Assembly: GCF_041260155.1 (NCBI RefSeq)
Contig: NC_091930.1
Coordinates: forward strand, 22,862,237 to 22,926,236
Length of the DNA: 64,000 nt
From: Ptychodera flava
Taxonomy: Eukaryota; Hemichordata; Enteropneusta; Ptychoderidae
Reading direction: 5' to 3'
Below, one piece after another: positions 1 through 12,829 of the stretch. A program made the position numbers and the translations under genes. How positions within the stretch are numbered: the stretch's first letter is position 1; every line of letters begins with the position of its first letter. The notes beneath the pieces are model-generated. The model was given only the letters and a program-made list of their open reading frames with translations. It was not told where the DNA came from and did no database searches.

Positions 1-48
1 GACGACATTTAAATAATCACGAAATACTTTTTTTTTATCTTTGCAAAG

Positions 49-1149
49 ATATTCAAATTATCATGGACACCATTGCACATTTCGGTCACATGTCTATGCA
101 GCTCCTGGATTTTCGAAAAAGCAAGGAATTTGACGATGTTCACAACCTTAAAATAACAAGGTCGCAACAGAATGGCACAGGAATGACAAACAAACTGAGA
201 CATCACGCACATGAAAAGTTCATTGGCCGGGGAAATCGAAAGAACTGGTTAATATCGCGCCATGCCAAGGCTGTGAGGGCCACTATCTCGTCTAAAACAG
301 TAGTTGGAGACAGATACGTTGCAAAAGTGAGTAATACTTCTGTTCACCGAAGAAAAATTCGAAAACACGTCAGGATTAGATCAAAGAAAATCATATGCAA
401 CAGGAAAAACAATGAAAATTCATTTCAGCAGAAGACACATTCACGGATTTTTCCAAAAAGAAAACCACACAAACCTGCCATATTTGGCCGAGATTTTCCA
501 AGTAGAACCATCTCAACGAAATTTACGAAGATACGCACTTACGAGAGACTTTTCAAATGCACAGATTGCGGCAAGACATTCACGCGACAGAGCTACCTTA
601 TTATTCATCAACGAACGCATACAAACGAACGACCGTACATATGCCATCGATGCGGTGTGACATTCACTCAAGCCAGCAATCTAAACACACATCTCATGAC
701 ACATTCAAAAATACAGCCATATGCATGTAGTGTCTGCTACCGACAATTTTCTCGCAAAAGCAACCTTGATCGACATCACAAGGTCCATTCAAATGAAAGG
801 CCATATCTGTGCCATCAATGGTAAAACATTCAAGCGTAAAAACAACCTTGAGGTCCATTTCCGGACCCACTTACAAGAACATTTGTTCTCTTGCAAGGAC
901 TGTGGTAGGAAATTCAAACGAAGTTCGAACTTGAACCAGCATCAGAGGATTCATGTAAGGGAACGACAACATGAGTGCAGAGACTGTGGGAAAACATTCA
1001 CTCACGGTGGTAACCTTCACAGACATATGCGAATCCACTCAGATGAGAAACTGCACTCTTGTTTCGTGTGTGGGAAGAGATTTATCGAAAAATGCAACCT
1101 TAAAACTCATATAGAAATACACACCAACAAAAAGGAATATATCGATTAG
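49..1149 (+). pseudogene. Zinc-finger array copy Z1, exon C (3' part of gene, frameshifted)
   Basis: Last exon of a C2H2 zinc-finger gene whose upstream exons lie left of the window. A splice acceptor (TTGCAAAG) is followed by the family's shared start of exon C, reading DIQIIMDTIAHFGHMSM. A basic linker and then C2H2 fingers follow (first finger FKCTDCGKTF..H..H near 555), with TGEKP-like linkers such as TNERPY. Compared with Z4, one finger is missing: the front of finger 3 is fused to the back of finger 4. Near position 820 two bases are absent from the family's CHQCGKAFKR motif, so the frame shifts; the remaining four fingers stay readable to the stop at 1147-1149. DNA binding is inferred from the fingers. 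Most likely a recent pseudogene, unless the two-base gap is an assembly error. Confidence 0.85.
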
Positions 1150-1735
1150 AGCGATTGAGTTTTAGACTATAAGCAATGAGACACTGAGTGATCGCATCTA
1201 CTTAAAGAAACCGAATCTTCTGGAAAGAGGATGATGAACTTGAATTCTTAACGCAAGTGAACCTTAACAGCCACCATATTAAGTGTTAATGTAAAGCCCA
1301 TATATGACTAGTGCAAGACTAGTAATTCATGAAAATCACAAGATCCTAATAACATCTCAAATGATCTACGCAAACAACAGCTCATATTTTTGCAAGGTCC
1401 AATACATGACGGAAATCCTAAATATCAACTTCATGATTGCTTGATATATGGAGGTATATATAAATACATATAGAAAAACATTCGTAGTGCAATGGTGTAA
1501 TGGACCTAAGTCAATGCTCGTAGGACTGATATTTATTCTATGTGATAAAACGAATTTCTATTTTCTAGCAATGTAAACATTCTGTATTAATATGTATCAT
1601 TTCACTCTATAAATAGATGAAGAGTTGTATTAAGTAGAAATGTACCACGCATGGCAAACTGATACTGGAGAAATCATATAAAATGATATACATAATGTAT
1701 AAGATAATAAACATATAATATACAAGCAAAAATAT

Positions 1736-1738
<3 letters not shown>
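1150..1738. other. 3' flank of Z1, shared with other copies
   Basis: No coding sequence. The stretch around 1270-1450 is recognisably homologous to the 3' flanks of Z2 (about 8240-8420) and Z5 (about 33630-33810), including the core TCCTAATAACATCTCAAATG. The duplicated unit therefore includes the 3' untranslated region. Z1 and Z5 are the most alike here: both keep a CATATTTT-GCAAGG-ATACATGAC block. Confidence 0.6.

Positions 1739-1825
<87 letters not shown>
1739..1825. repeat. (TA)n followed by (GT)n microsatellite
   Basis: About 50 bases of TA repeat run directly into about 36 bases of GT repeat. It marks the downstream edge of the Z1 flank. Confidence 0.95.
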
Positions 1826-1826
<1 letters not shown>

Positions 1827-1969
1827 TTAAATAACACATGAGAGCGAGGGCAATATCACGATTTATTGCCTGCCCAAGGGATGGTGGTCATGATCGAAAT
1901 ACTGATGATGCCCGAGCCGTATTATTATTTTTATTACACCGAACAAGCAAACATGCAAAGAAACAAAAA

Positions 1970-2221
1970 CACAAAGACTTCTTCGAGTACAGTTCGCCTT
2001 CCGAGTCCGGACCTCAGCGTAAAATGTCATCAGTGCCGAGTCTAGGGTTGCCGAATAAGTTTGCCGATCTCCTCGTTGGCGTATCCAAATTTGTTGCCAG
2101 CATAGTCGCTGAACACAGAAATTGCATTCCTTGTTGCCATTTTCGTTCGTTTGCTGTTTACTTGCATCAAAATATCGTCTAACTGTGCCGGTGACAGCTC
2201 TGCATGACGTTTCGGAGCCAT
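1970..2221 (-). pseudogene. Fragment of a DUF3504 / KIAA1958-like (Crypton-type recombinase-related) protein
   Basis: On the minus strand an ATG at 2221 opens a frame reading MAPKRHAELSPAQLDDILM, then SKRTKMATRNAISVF, and stops at 2042. A second minus-strand frame just beyond reads LDSALMTFYAEVRTR and then RRSL. As I remember the family, proteins with the DUF3504 domain (KIAA1958, QRICH1 and ZMYM types, derived from Crypton tyrosine recombinases) begin with this pattern: a short helix, NKNTK..T..AVNVF, then LD..L..FY..VR......Y...SL. The match spans only the N-terminal domain; no catalytic region is present. A one-frame break lies between the two parts. Likely a decayed transposon or retrocopy fragment. 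Confidence 0.5.
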
Positions 2222-2739
2222 AAGTTGCCAATTGCAAAGTACAAAAAGCGAACAACAATTTGTTTTGCGCAGAAAGGATGCGCAGTAAGTAAAATGACGT
2301 CATCCATATAATATCAAATGCAGAGGGCATCATCAAGTTCGCAGAGGCATCATCACATTTTTTTACATGTCACGTGAGTCGTGTTTAACCAATGGTAGTG
2401 CACGCTGAATGAGTGAGGTGTAATAAATATATATATATAGTATATATAGTTATATTTATAATTATTTCTGAACATAGAGAGCGGCCTCCCTCTAGAAAGT
2501 ATAGGCAAAAGCAATAAAGTGTTCTTATGATATTTAAAGCACATACACTGACAGATATAATCCGCATGACATTAGCTCCCATGTGTGCAAACGAGAGCTA
2601 AAAATCCCATTATATGTACATTTGAAAGCCCTTTATTTCCGGTTTGTTGACTCAAAGATTAGCAATGTGACATATGTAAAACCAGTACAGCACGTTGGTA
2701 TATACTACAGATAACAGCCATGAGTATTGTCCGTCAATA
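2222..2739. other. No gene seen
   Basis: AT-rich sequence with a short TATATA run near 2428-2450 and no coding signal I can support. Confidence 0.5.
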
Positions 2740-3115
2740 TATCTCTTCAAATTTGTGATGTACACATAACAGGACTTTCCTACGACGTAGTGGGTTATTT
2801 CTCGCAGATACGCCACACACAGGTGAGTAAGTTTTCTCAGCTATAGCCTTAAGTGTCTCCAGAGCACACTTGATAATTGTGGTTGGTTATTTTATCTCTA
2901 TTATTAAGTTGAATACAGCACCATGACTTTTGCATTTTATCCTTTCACTTGTGAATCCCTATACAGGGGTAGCTCTGCGACATTACCAGGAATTCAGGCC
3001 TTTCTACCTAAAGTAGACATGTTAGGTAACATTTAATTGCATTCGATTTGCACTGGTAAATTTTGAGTGACGTCGTCATAATCAGACGTGGCGTACATGA
3101 AGCAATGGATTTCAT
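2740..3115 (+). promoter_or_regulatory. Leader segment P1 of the zinc-finger array (5' noncoding exon with splice donor)
   Basis: This block is one of six related segments (2740, 9655, 14160, 26100, 28020 and 37600). It ends a presumed 5' noncoding exon with CGCCACACACAG followed by the donor GTGAGT at 2823. Downstream, about 3070-3100, the motif ATCAGACGTGGCGTACATGAAG matches ATCTGACGTGGCGTATGTGAAA near 37870 in P6. It lies 2.3 kb upstream of exon A of Z2 and is probably that copy's first exon and promoter region. The transcription start itself is not visible. Confidence 0.45.
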
Positions 3116-5172
3116 TTGCGACGGCGAGCTACAATTGTATGCGTAGTCAAAATGCACATATTTATCTCGTTAGGATTTCCTGGGCGGTATTTGTGGCCAA
3201 TGTTGGCGAACAAAGTCATACTCTGTCACGTTTATACACCAACCAACTTTGATATAATATGAATATATTTTTGTAGAGATACATTAGCGATATGTGATGT
3301 CCTTTCCAGGAAAACAAACCAATACAGGGCACATTGGAATAAGGCATTGTCGGTCTGTCGTTACGCACTAATTCCCTTGAGCAGGGACAAGCGTAAGCCA
3401 CTTCAATGCTGTTCAACGTACGAGTAATGACGTATATCTGAAGCTCTTTGAAATGTATAAATAGAGCGAGTAGTTTGCCTCAGCACAGAGATTAAATTGT
3501 CCCATATGCATCACGGTGGTTTGTACGCAATGAATTTTGTGTCTCGTAAAATGGGGCGTTTCCAAATGTTTTAATTCACGACTGAAAGAGAAAGTCGACA
3601 ATAGGCACGCGACTACCTGTAACAAATACAGGAGCTTTTGCCAGTTGTTTTCATTGTTCGTCAACATACCTTTGTGTGAAAGGCTAATAGCATTCTTCAT
3701 GACATCAAACGATTAAGTCCCAGGGTCGGGCTCCCGATGAAAATTTTGACATATTTTACATCGCCGCCCTATTATCAAGGTGCAGCAAATGTAGAATGGT
3801 GCATCTCCCAAGAGGTAGAGAACACAGCTATACGTAGCAACGGCAATATTTCTGCGATACCACATCACTCTTTTGAATGTTTGGTATGCTGAACCCACAA
3901 ATTATTTATAACCTTTGATATTCTATCAAGGAAACGCCACTGTCTCAACAGATCCATAGTACCCTCTTAATTAAGGCCTCCAGCGATCTCAACGGCAGCT
4001 CGTGTATCAACAAATTACTACCATGCTCCCTGATTGGTTTGAGGCGATCATAGGATAGCTTGTACAGGGTTTGTCATCAGAAAAAAGTCTCCCCGCGCGC
4101 GCTTTACATGACGTAACCAACAAGTGAGCTTAAATTGTTTTATCGACTTCATGTCAAATATTGGTTATATGATGCGAAAATACGACGATAATCTTGATAA
4201 TTGCGACGATTGGCTCTGTTTGATAATTTATAGTTTGTTTGAAGTCTGTCTCTTTCTTTCTCATATGTGCTCTGTAAACTTCATGTCAATTTCTGCCTCT
4301 TTTGCCTGTCTATGTGTTTCGCTGTGTGTCTGCCCGCATGTCTGTCTGTCTCTACACCATGCACGCTTAGGTACGTGATGGGACGGAGTGTATTAGCCAT
4401 TATGCTTATATATGAACAAACATGTATGCATGTTAATGTGTACATGTACGTCACCACGTTCAATTAAAGGTCCGATAACTAATTCAGGTATTCGTTAATA
4501 TTTTCTTAAAATTAATTTTGGTTTTAACATTTAAGAACACACTTTCTGATTTCGAAGTTTAGTAAAATGGATTCACAGTACTTGACTCAGATTAATAAAT
4601 GCATGTCCTTATTAAATCAATCATATCAATACATGCAAATATCATGTCGATTGCCAAAATTTTGGTCAGTTCTGGTATGCGATTCATTAAATTTGTTTCG
4701 AAGATTCGATTAGAAGAGTTCGATTCATACTCAGATAAACACTATCGAAATTGGCGATATGTGGCTTGCTATGTGTGGTTTTCAGAGATATTTCAGTATT
4801 CTGTGTTTGCCGCGCATGTTGAAATCCAAGAAAATATATTTTATGTTTCTATTTAATACGTACCTTCAGAATTAGGCAAATTACAGGAACAAATATTGAC
4901 ATATGATACAGAACCTAAGAGGTAAGCTATGAACATTCATATTTTAGAGTTGAAGGACAGACGTCATTGTTTTCACTATTTAAAGATATAAAATTGTTTA
5001 TTTGTTTGATATCATGGTTATACAGGCATGTGGTACCCGTATAACATTCTGAAATCTAAAATTAACAAATACATGCACAAATATACTTTAGATCATTAGT
5101 CGAAATTCGGCGCATGGAGACGAGAGTCGAAGATCACCCCAGGGAAACAACTTTTCACTTATATTCACAGAA
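3116..5172. other. Probable first intron of Z2
   Basis: No coding sequence. Around 3640-3720 there is a block (CATTGTTCGTCAACAT, AGGCTAATAGCATTCTTC) that recurs 0.6-1 kb after the other leaders, for example at 27085-27150 and 10620-10680. The rest is AT-rich unique-looking sequence. Confidence 0.4.
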
Positions 5173-5282
5173 ATGGTCACCGATGCACTTCGAATTGACG
5201 GAATCGAGGTTTCTGTTGAACTTTTCGATGCCGAAGATAGTATAAGCGGAAAACCATATTTCTTCCCGTCGAGGCAGAGTAG
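5173..5282 (+). pseudogene. Z2 exon A (start-codon exon)
   Basis: A start codon in good context (agaaATGG, the same in all three copies of this exon) opens MVTDALRIDGIEVSVELF and continues to KPYFFPS, followed by the donor AG|GTACGT at 5283. Z4 exon A is the close relative (MAIESLRVEGCDVSLEVL, then KPVFLPC). The Z2 exon is 110 bases long against 112 in Z4; the loss near its end leaves two carried bases instead of one, which puts exon B out of frame. Function unknown. It is the N-terminal piece of a zinc-finger protein. Confidence 0.6.
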
Positions 5283-5662
5283 GTACGTCACCTTGAGTCA
5301 ACTCGTCAAACTTGCATTTGAGTTATCAAGTTGGCTGTGGAAAATAATGTCAAGACGTTTGTTTTTGTGTCTATTCACTCCGATCTGCTATAACTATGAC
5401 TATCAGTGCCCGCTTATGCTATAAAGGTGTCTTTTCACTTCAATGAACCTTTTGAATTAGGTCGAAATTAACATTTGTTATCGCCCGACAGTGGCATGAA
5501 ATATAGAACTCGCTGAAGGCGACTGGAATTAATTTAACAGAAAGCTTTGTATGAAACGATTGCAAATGTGAATTTGTTGTAAATCTACAATGTGGTCAGA
5601 ATTACAATAGACTAAATAAGTTTTAACTTGAGCATCACCTTGTTTTCTCTCATTAAAAAAAA

Positions 5663-5770
<108 letters not shown>

Positions 5771-6307
5771 GTACGCGGGGGGTGGGGCACTACCACCACT
5801 TGCAAATATTCTGGTAAGTGTTATGATTTCATCAACAAATTTAAGTTGAAGTCACATGTCTATGTACTCTCACCCGAATTTTCAGGTTTTCAGAAATGTT
5901 ATCGCCGAATCATAAATTGTCCTGTGACGTAAGATTTGGATTTGGCTTGCTGGTGGCCTGGCCGCGCAATTGCTTTTCTTTTAACCCCATAATGCGTTGC
6001 AATTTTCAACGCTGTGGGTTGTCTAAGATGGGATCTTACGGTAAAATAAAGTGTAAATAGTTTATTGTGTTTCTGAGGCATACATACTCCCTGGCTCGAC
6101 CAGTTTGTTTTCAGTTAACAGATCGAACTTCATTAAAAATTGGTTTCGGCGAAATCAACATGACGAGATGAAGGCTGGAGCTTACAAAAGCAGGTCTTAT
6201 ATAATAAATATAAATCTATTAAACATTGAAAATCTTCACTTTAATTTAACATCGTACTGAGACTTTTGTCTGATTAATCTGGCACAAATTGTACCATCAA
6301 TTTTCAG

Positions 6308-6424
6308 AGAATGACAGTCATTCCGAAGGTGAAGAAAAGAGAATGGTTACTCTAGGACGTGGCTTTGTTAAATCAATCTCGAAAATCTACCATAGGTACC
6401 ATGAAGGTACTACCACAAAAAACG
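6308..6424 (+). pseudogene. Z2 exon B
   Basis: A 117-base exon between the acceptor TTTTCAG and the donor G|GTGAGA. It encodes NDSHSEG, then KRMVTLGRGFVKSISKIYHRY. The same length and motif occur in Z4 (21305-21421) and Z5 (31811-31927). Conservation of (K/G)xVT(I/L)GxxFV(K/R)SIS(K/Q)IYxRY argues that it is a real coding module. I do not recognise the domain. The exon itself is open; the damage in this copy lies in exons A and C. Confidence 0.7.
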
Positions 6425-6952
6425 GTGAGAATTGGCTTCCCTTCAGACTAGTGAAAAACAAACTTATTGACAACTCAAGAAAACGAAACATAGGGGTTGC
6501 AAGTACGTAAGTTTGAGATGTTTTCGACAAACGTTTGTGAGACCAGAGAATATTTCAAGCATCAATATTCATCGCTAATGCCTTGACTTATATTTTAATG
6601 TATTTTTACTGCTAATCACGAAAATCCATTGCTGTGAAATTTCAATCCTTCCTAAGTGTCCTAACATTTGCTTTAAAAAAGTGTAAAGTAGGTGGGGAAT
6701 CTACACACATTTAAGAAAACGGTGTTTTCAATTGGGTGTGTCAATTATGATGTTCAATACGAACAATAAATGTTAAAGTGTTTGATACAAAAGCCGAACA
6801 AACTTCGCGATCCAACTAAACCGTTTTAAAAGATAATCCATATTTGCTAAAAGTTAAGAAAATCTCTGTGGCATGAAACCGAATTAATGAAATAGGAATT
6901 CGCAGCAAAATTCATCTGTCAGTCACGAAAACTGTTTTGTTTTCTCAAGCAG

Positions 6953-8137
6953 ATATTCGAATTATTATGGATACTGTTGCATGTTTCGGTCACATGTCAA
7001 TATGGCTCTGGGATTTCCCAGAAAAGAACGAAAATGATTGTGGTCATTGTGACAAAATGGCAAAAACTGTGACGTCAACAAAACTGCTACACCCTTTCAG
7101 AGAAAGTGACGGTAAGCGGAAACGTCGACAGAAAGAGGGAGCATTCTACCATGGGAAGGATCTGAGGGTATTCACTCGGTTAAAAACAGCAGTAGGAAAT
7201 ACAAAGCAATGGGAAACAAGTAATACCCATGAACCCTACAGAGGGATACTGCGTCACGTCAGGATGAGAGCCAAGGAAAAAACTATCCAAGGAAAGGAGA
7301 AGACCGATTCACTGAAGAAGAATAACACTCGAAAAGCATATTCATGGATTAAATCGAAAAAAACGCTACGCAAACGTGGGCGCGATTTTCCACATAAGGT
7401 CACCCTAACAAAAAAATTGAAGAAGACGTGTAGACATTACAAATGCAATGAGTGCAGCAAGACATTCAAGCGACAGTACCATCTCAATATTCATCAACGA
7501 ATACATACAAGGAAACGACCATACTCGTGCAATCAGTGCGGCATGACTTTCACACAAGCCAGCAATCAAACTACCCATCTCATGACGCATTCGAAAACCC
7601 AGCCATATGACTGCAATATCTGTCGCAGAAAATTTTCTCGTAAAGACAACATGCAACGCCATCGTCGTATCCACTCAAAGGAAAAACCATACACATGTAA
7701 AGACTGTGGTAAACATTTCTCTGATCCAGGCAACTTGAACAAACACCACAAAGTCCATTCTAACCATAGGCCTTACCTGTGCCACCAATGTGGTAAAGCC
7801 TTCAAGCGTAAATACAACCTGGACGTCCATCTCCGGATCCACTCTAAAGAATATTTGTACGCTTGCAAGGAGTGTTGCAAGAAATTCAAACAGAGTTCAT
7901 ACCTGAAGCAGCATCAGAGGATCCATGCAAATGAACGACCAAACAAGTGCAGAGTCCGTGGGAAAACATTCACTCCCCGTCGAAGCCTTCGCAAACACTA
8001 ACGAATACTTCCAAATGCGAAACACCGATCTTTTTTGTGTGTGCTTAGGAAAAGATTCAACGAAAAAATGCAATCTGCAAACTCATATCAATGTCCACAA
8101 AATGAAAGGATATACTGATGTGAGACATGAAGCTTAG
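6953..8137 (+). pseudogene. Z2 exon C, C2H2 zinc-finger exon with early stop
   Basis: The acceptor TCAAGCAG is followed by DIRIIMDTVACFGHMSIWLW, a basic linker and C2H2 fingers: YKCNEC..., YSCNQC..., YDCNIC..., YTCKDC..., YLCHQC..., YACKEC.... A seventh finger has its second cysteine replaced (NKCRVRGKTF), and the frame stops at 7999-8001, where Z4 reads FRIHP. Remains of the eighth finger (KKCNLQTHINVH) can be read in another frame up to about 8130. The six good fingers could still bind DNA if the gene is expressed, but exon A is also out of frame. Probably a pseudogene or a truncated product. Confidence 0.8.
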
Positions 8138-9516
8138 CTTATAAACACGGGGGAAACTTGAGATAGCTCAATATCTCAACCCACTCACAGAAACAGACCC
8201 ATCGTGCAAGGAGGGTATGAACGTAAATCGTCTACGTAAGCGAACTCTAACGGCCACCATAAGCCGTATTAATGTTTTTAGACGACATGAGAATTTGCAA
8301 TTAATCATCAGGTCACACGATCCTAATAACTTCTCAAATGATACACGCATGCGACCGACCGAATTTCTACAAGGTCTAGCCCGTGATAGAAGTTCCAAAT
8401 ATGGAGACCATGTTTGCTCGGTATGTTGATTAAAATACTTTACCATGCCGCCGTACCTATTTTTTTGAAAATACTTTCGAAATATATTTATGATGCAACA
8501 CCTATATACATTTAGAAATACACAAACATACGCGCGCGCACACAAATACTCTCACTCACACCTGCACGTCATAAACTGGCAGAAAACGATAATGGTATTA
8601 TATTATGCCTTCCGTGTGAGCAGAGGAAATAAAATGGTGCCCAGATTAAAATGACAGAGCTGTATTGTGTTTGTTCATTCGACTGTGACAGGTGTAAAAA
8701 CAATTAGCAAAACAGCAGGCCTATTCTCTTCTGAATAAATAGGGAGCAGTATCATATACCTCGAGCCACGTACCTGTGTTACGCTATGTGAAAAGGCGCC
8801 CTCACTTTTGTGTAAAAATTTGCCGTATCGCGGCCGGGGACACTTTGCCCAAATATGGGTAAGAGCTTGCATTTCAGAACTAGCTTCATTCTGGTTACTA
8901 CGCGTGTTGCTATCAGCAAACGTTCCACTCATAAACAAAGTCAGCGCGATCGAACGTCTCTTCCGTTCTGATCAGTGACGTTAGTGAAATCGGATGATAT
9001 TTCTTAGGGTTTCATATTAAAATCCAGTGTTGACTAGGCATATTATCGATGATGTCTGCGTTTTTGAAAGATTTGAAAGTGAACTGAACATAAATTTGAT
9101 CGAGTGCGATCATGCGACAGATAAGCTAAGCCTAGCCGTCACCCGTCGGCCGGCTTCAAGTACACGGCCATTTCAACGCGAAATCCTCATAAAATTATGA
9201 TAAAGGCACAAAGTATCTTTCAATCGAGCCATTTACTGATGATCGCATCTCCCTGCCTGTGCAATAAAATTTACGATGATTTACACCACGCCATTCTTCT
9301 TACACTTCGATTTACGCCTCATTCTTTGTATAAATTCTACAGGTAAACAAATGATGTCATTGTATATCAATACGCGACTTGATACGGCCATTGCCTTTCC
9401 GAAACATTTCCAAAAATGACGATGAATGTTTGACATTGCATGAATTTCTATCTTCAAATCTTTGCACAATATTTTAAACTACACATTTATCATTTCATAA
9501 GGTATATGATAAACAG
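8138..9516. other. Z2 3' flank and spacer; no further gene
   Basis: 8240-8420 matches the 3' flanks of Z1 and Z5. A possible polyadenylation signal (AATAAA) is at about 8627. Beyond that I see no coding sequence on either strand. Confidence 0.4.
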
Positions 9517-9614
9517 CTGATACGGTTTTTGCAAACCTCGGTCGTAAGGCGTACTGGCCCTCGCACGCTCGGACCCTTCGGTCGTACAACCTCGGTCTGC
9601 AAAAACTGTATCAG
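9517..9614. repeat. Short foldback (hairpin) repeat
   Basis: The left end CTGATACGGTTTTTGCA and the right end TGCAAAAACTGTATCAG are inverted copies. Between them lie GGTCGTA and GGTCGTAC direct motifs and a CTCGCACGCTCGG core. About 98 bases in all; resembles a tiny MITE or solo hairpin. Confidence 0.6.
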
Positions 9615-9654
9615 GGCCGTAAAGATTAATATGGGTCAAGTATGATATCGTCAT

Positions 9655-9720
9655 GATATATAGGGGTCATTTGTCACCGGTAAACCACACTGAAACAAGT
9701 ACGTTCTCTCCTTTACACGG
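9655..9720 (+). promoter_or_regulatory. Leader segment P2 (degraded)
   Basis: GGGGTCATTTGTCACCGGTA followed by a GAAACAAGTACG donor-like end aligns with P4 (GGGTCATTTGACAACGGTA, GAAACAG|GTAAG) and P5. It would be the leader of the relic copy Z3. The donor is weaker than in the others. Confidence 0.4.
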
Positions 9721-12700
9721 ACGGACATGAATCTTCACCGCCCTCTACGGTGCCTTATTTTACTAGCTCCTTGTTATTAAGTATAGGTTTGGAGAGTGGT
9801 CGTCATGTAAATAAATTACTCATGTATCAATAAGCGAACACCATTTTGCCGTCAAAAGTGCGTGTTATGACGTTCAACTGAACCCCTCTCACATACGCCT
9901 GCGTACAACGACGCGTTGGCCTGGTTGTTAGGACTGTACATAGGCATCGATATCAATCGCGTCACTTGCATACATCTTATTTTAAATCATTTCATGGTAC
10001 TGAATCTGTCATATCTTCGTTTTGCAGATCGCACTGGTATCATACCCCACTGCAGTACGATAAAAATGGCCGCACAGTCGCCGCCATTGCAACCACATAA
10101 TGCCTGTGAGTGCGCCTTGAACATCAAGGCCGAACCTTTAATATGTTTTACTTTGATAAAGATTTGCAAGAGATAAAATGTAACATTTACTAAAATAACT
10201 TCAAAATTCCAAAATCAAAGTCCCCAATATTTTCGTTCAGGATGAAAAAGATAAACTCATTTGCCAGCGGCCGTCATATCTTGTGTCAAGGGTCACCGTC
10301 TTGGCGCTAAGTACGCTGGGTAGCCGAGCTCAGTAGCAACCTGTCGTCCGAGTAGCCATCAAGGTCATCAATGTCTGTGAAGAAGAAGAGTAATTCACAT
10401 AAAATCGTCTATTAATTAGGGCAGCGAACTGCCACTTTCAATTGAAATTACATTCCAAATCTTACTCTGCGGGAGTCTATGGCCTCAGCCCTTCTGTGAT
10501 ATTTTTCTAACATAAAACATACCCGATCGGTTGTTAATCCTGTTAAATATTTGAATATGATTGTCACAGTTGAAGAAAAAAAATCGACAGGACGCCAAAG
10601 AATACCTTTAAGGTACACCAGGTTTCGATACGTGGTTTCATTGTTCATCAAAAAGACTTTTGCAGACAAATTAAATAGCTTTCTTGGTATAAGAACACAT
10701 GGAAGTCTTATGGTCAGACACAGAGGAACATAGACAGAGTGGCAACACTTGCATGCCTTTTGTTCCTGGTCTCTCGGTAGACTATTGGCTTTTCATATTA
10801 AAATGAGCTTCAAAGGTGTTCAACTTTTTGGAGGCTTCGTTTGTGGTTGATAATTACACGAGATTATGCGAAAAATACGACGAGATGGCATCTTACTGCC
10901 TGTCGCGTAGCAACCATAGTTACTTTGTGAGCTCTCAGGCCAGAAACACTGCTTTACGCCAATCAACATAACACGGGAGCAGTTTCATAAACATGTCCTT
11001 CCTTGACGCACGTGTAAAAGAGGGTATGACTGACCGTAAACCATTGAGTAAAACCAGACAGTATCGATAAAAGACTTTCAAATTTGGTTCAAACACACTC
11101 ATTATATATTCATAAAAATATGAGAGGAATTTTTAAAACGGTAAAACTTACTTTCCTGAAGCTCAAAACACTCCCGTTTTCGCCAGCACGTCAATTCTGC
11201 TCAGCACTACACGACAACAACAACACAAACTTTGCCGAACATACTTTCGCTTAACAATTGGCGAAAATCCGAAAATTACCGAAGGATGCATGGTCGGCAC
11301 TCTTCGGAAAAGAGAGGCGAGAGCAACCTGAGGCGAGGCGAACATGGATGAGTTACGTAACCGCTTCACGCCTTAAACAATACCCGTTGCGACTCTATCT
11401 ATCTTTCTCTATGGGTCAGAGCAGACACTCTGTCACGAAATATTTACATGTCTTGTACCTCCATTCTTTTGGAAGTCACGAAAGTACTTTTGATTTTGTT
11501 ATTGAGAGAACAATGAGCGAATCAAGCAATACTTGGCGACAACACCATAATATGTAGAACACTTTTAGATAGGGCCCTTACAAAAAGCTAAGAGTTAAAG
11601 TTTCACTGGTATTATGTTGATGAAAATGACATCATCCAAAAAACGTGCGAAGAATAAATTAAGAGCTTAACAAAAAGACCTTCATTGACATCTATGTAGT
11701 CCCACTCGACTTCAGTCGAACCTTCTTAACTATGTGATGACACCACAATGGCAGTTCAAACTGTTTAAGGCAAGGTTGGAGTAAGTTTAAAAGGTGGTTG
11801 CTATGTCAAGAAATTAATATTAAACGATAATTACACTAATTCTGTATGTTTTCTGACCAAAATTATCTGAAATGAAATTAAACAGTGGAGATCACTTTTA
11901 AATGTGGAAATGTGTACGTGACCACATAAACTACCAGCAGACATACGAGAAATGGCCTGCCTGAATTGGTGACTCGATATTATAGAGGAGAAAACACCAA
12001 CGCGCTGCTGGTCAGAGCAATGCTATCGCGAAATGTCGAGAGATAGGTGAAAAAACGAGTCAGCTACAGCTACTTTTTCAGTTTGTGCTGTTATCATTTG
12101 CGGCTAACTTTTTGTAACCGTGTGATGTGAATGAAGACTACAAGACAGCTTTGTCCACATTCAAATTTGTTGCGAGAGCTTTTTTAATATGTACGCACCA
12201 TAACAATCGATTTTAAATATGACGCCTAAACTAAGCATGGTCAGTGACTGGTCAGAAAGGCCGTTCCACGTATCTCGAGCACCCAACTAATTATAATATT
12301 CTGTTTATCGGGTCCTCAACGCTATTTTTAATACAACTTCAGACGTGCGCTGAGCACAATCATTTAAGTTTTCTAGATAAAGCATAAATAAAATTTTCAC
12401 CGGCGCTTTACACTGTATCGAATGACTATGCTTTCTCAAAGAAGCAGGTCTTTAATCAAGATTTTAAAACTTCAGTACTTGATGCTGAACGAATATGACT
12501 AGAAAATCTACTCCACAAGGAAGCAGTGGCATTCATCTGTGCAGTCGTAGCTCTTGTTGTTTCTCCCTGACGAATATGGATTGCAACGGAAAAACTCCGA
12601 GTCGTGCAACGGAAAAAGAGTTTTTTCAGTCGCAACGTAAGAGAGCTATGGTTTATGAAATCGATAACTTAAGTGAATACACAGTCCTTCTTTACAAGGC

Positions 12701-12829
12701 TGGCTTATAATAGTGTAACACTGTCAGTGAAATTGTCTCCGGTTTACAGGAGGACAACCGAGATAGTGAAGACATGGTTCCCCTTATGTATGGGAACAAA
12801 GCTCACCGATTTGCAGTTTTTTGCAGTTT
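9721..12829. other. Decayed body of the Z3 unit; no intact gene
   Basis: A block near 10610-10720 (GGTTTCGATACGTGGTTTCAT ... GGAAGTCTTATGGTCAGACAC) also occurs near 30145-30235, showing shared descent of the spacers. A stretch at 10350-10385 is faintly like exon A, but I would not call it. An open stretch at 12495-12707 has no family resemblance I can see. Confidence 0.35.

Noticed and set aside
1863-2336. Long minus-strand open frame of 157 codons
   Set aside because: Overlaps the Crypton-like fragment in a different frame; its translation has no motif, while the other two frames match a family pattern.
10340-10390. Faint match to exon A (GTAGCCATCAAGGTCATCAATG)
   Set aside because: Only about 20 bases align and no donor follows; could be chance.
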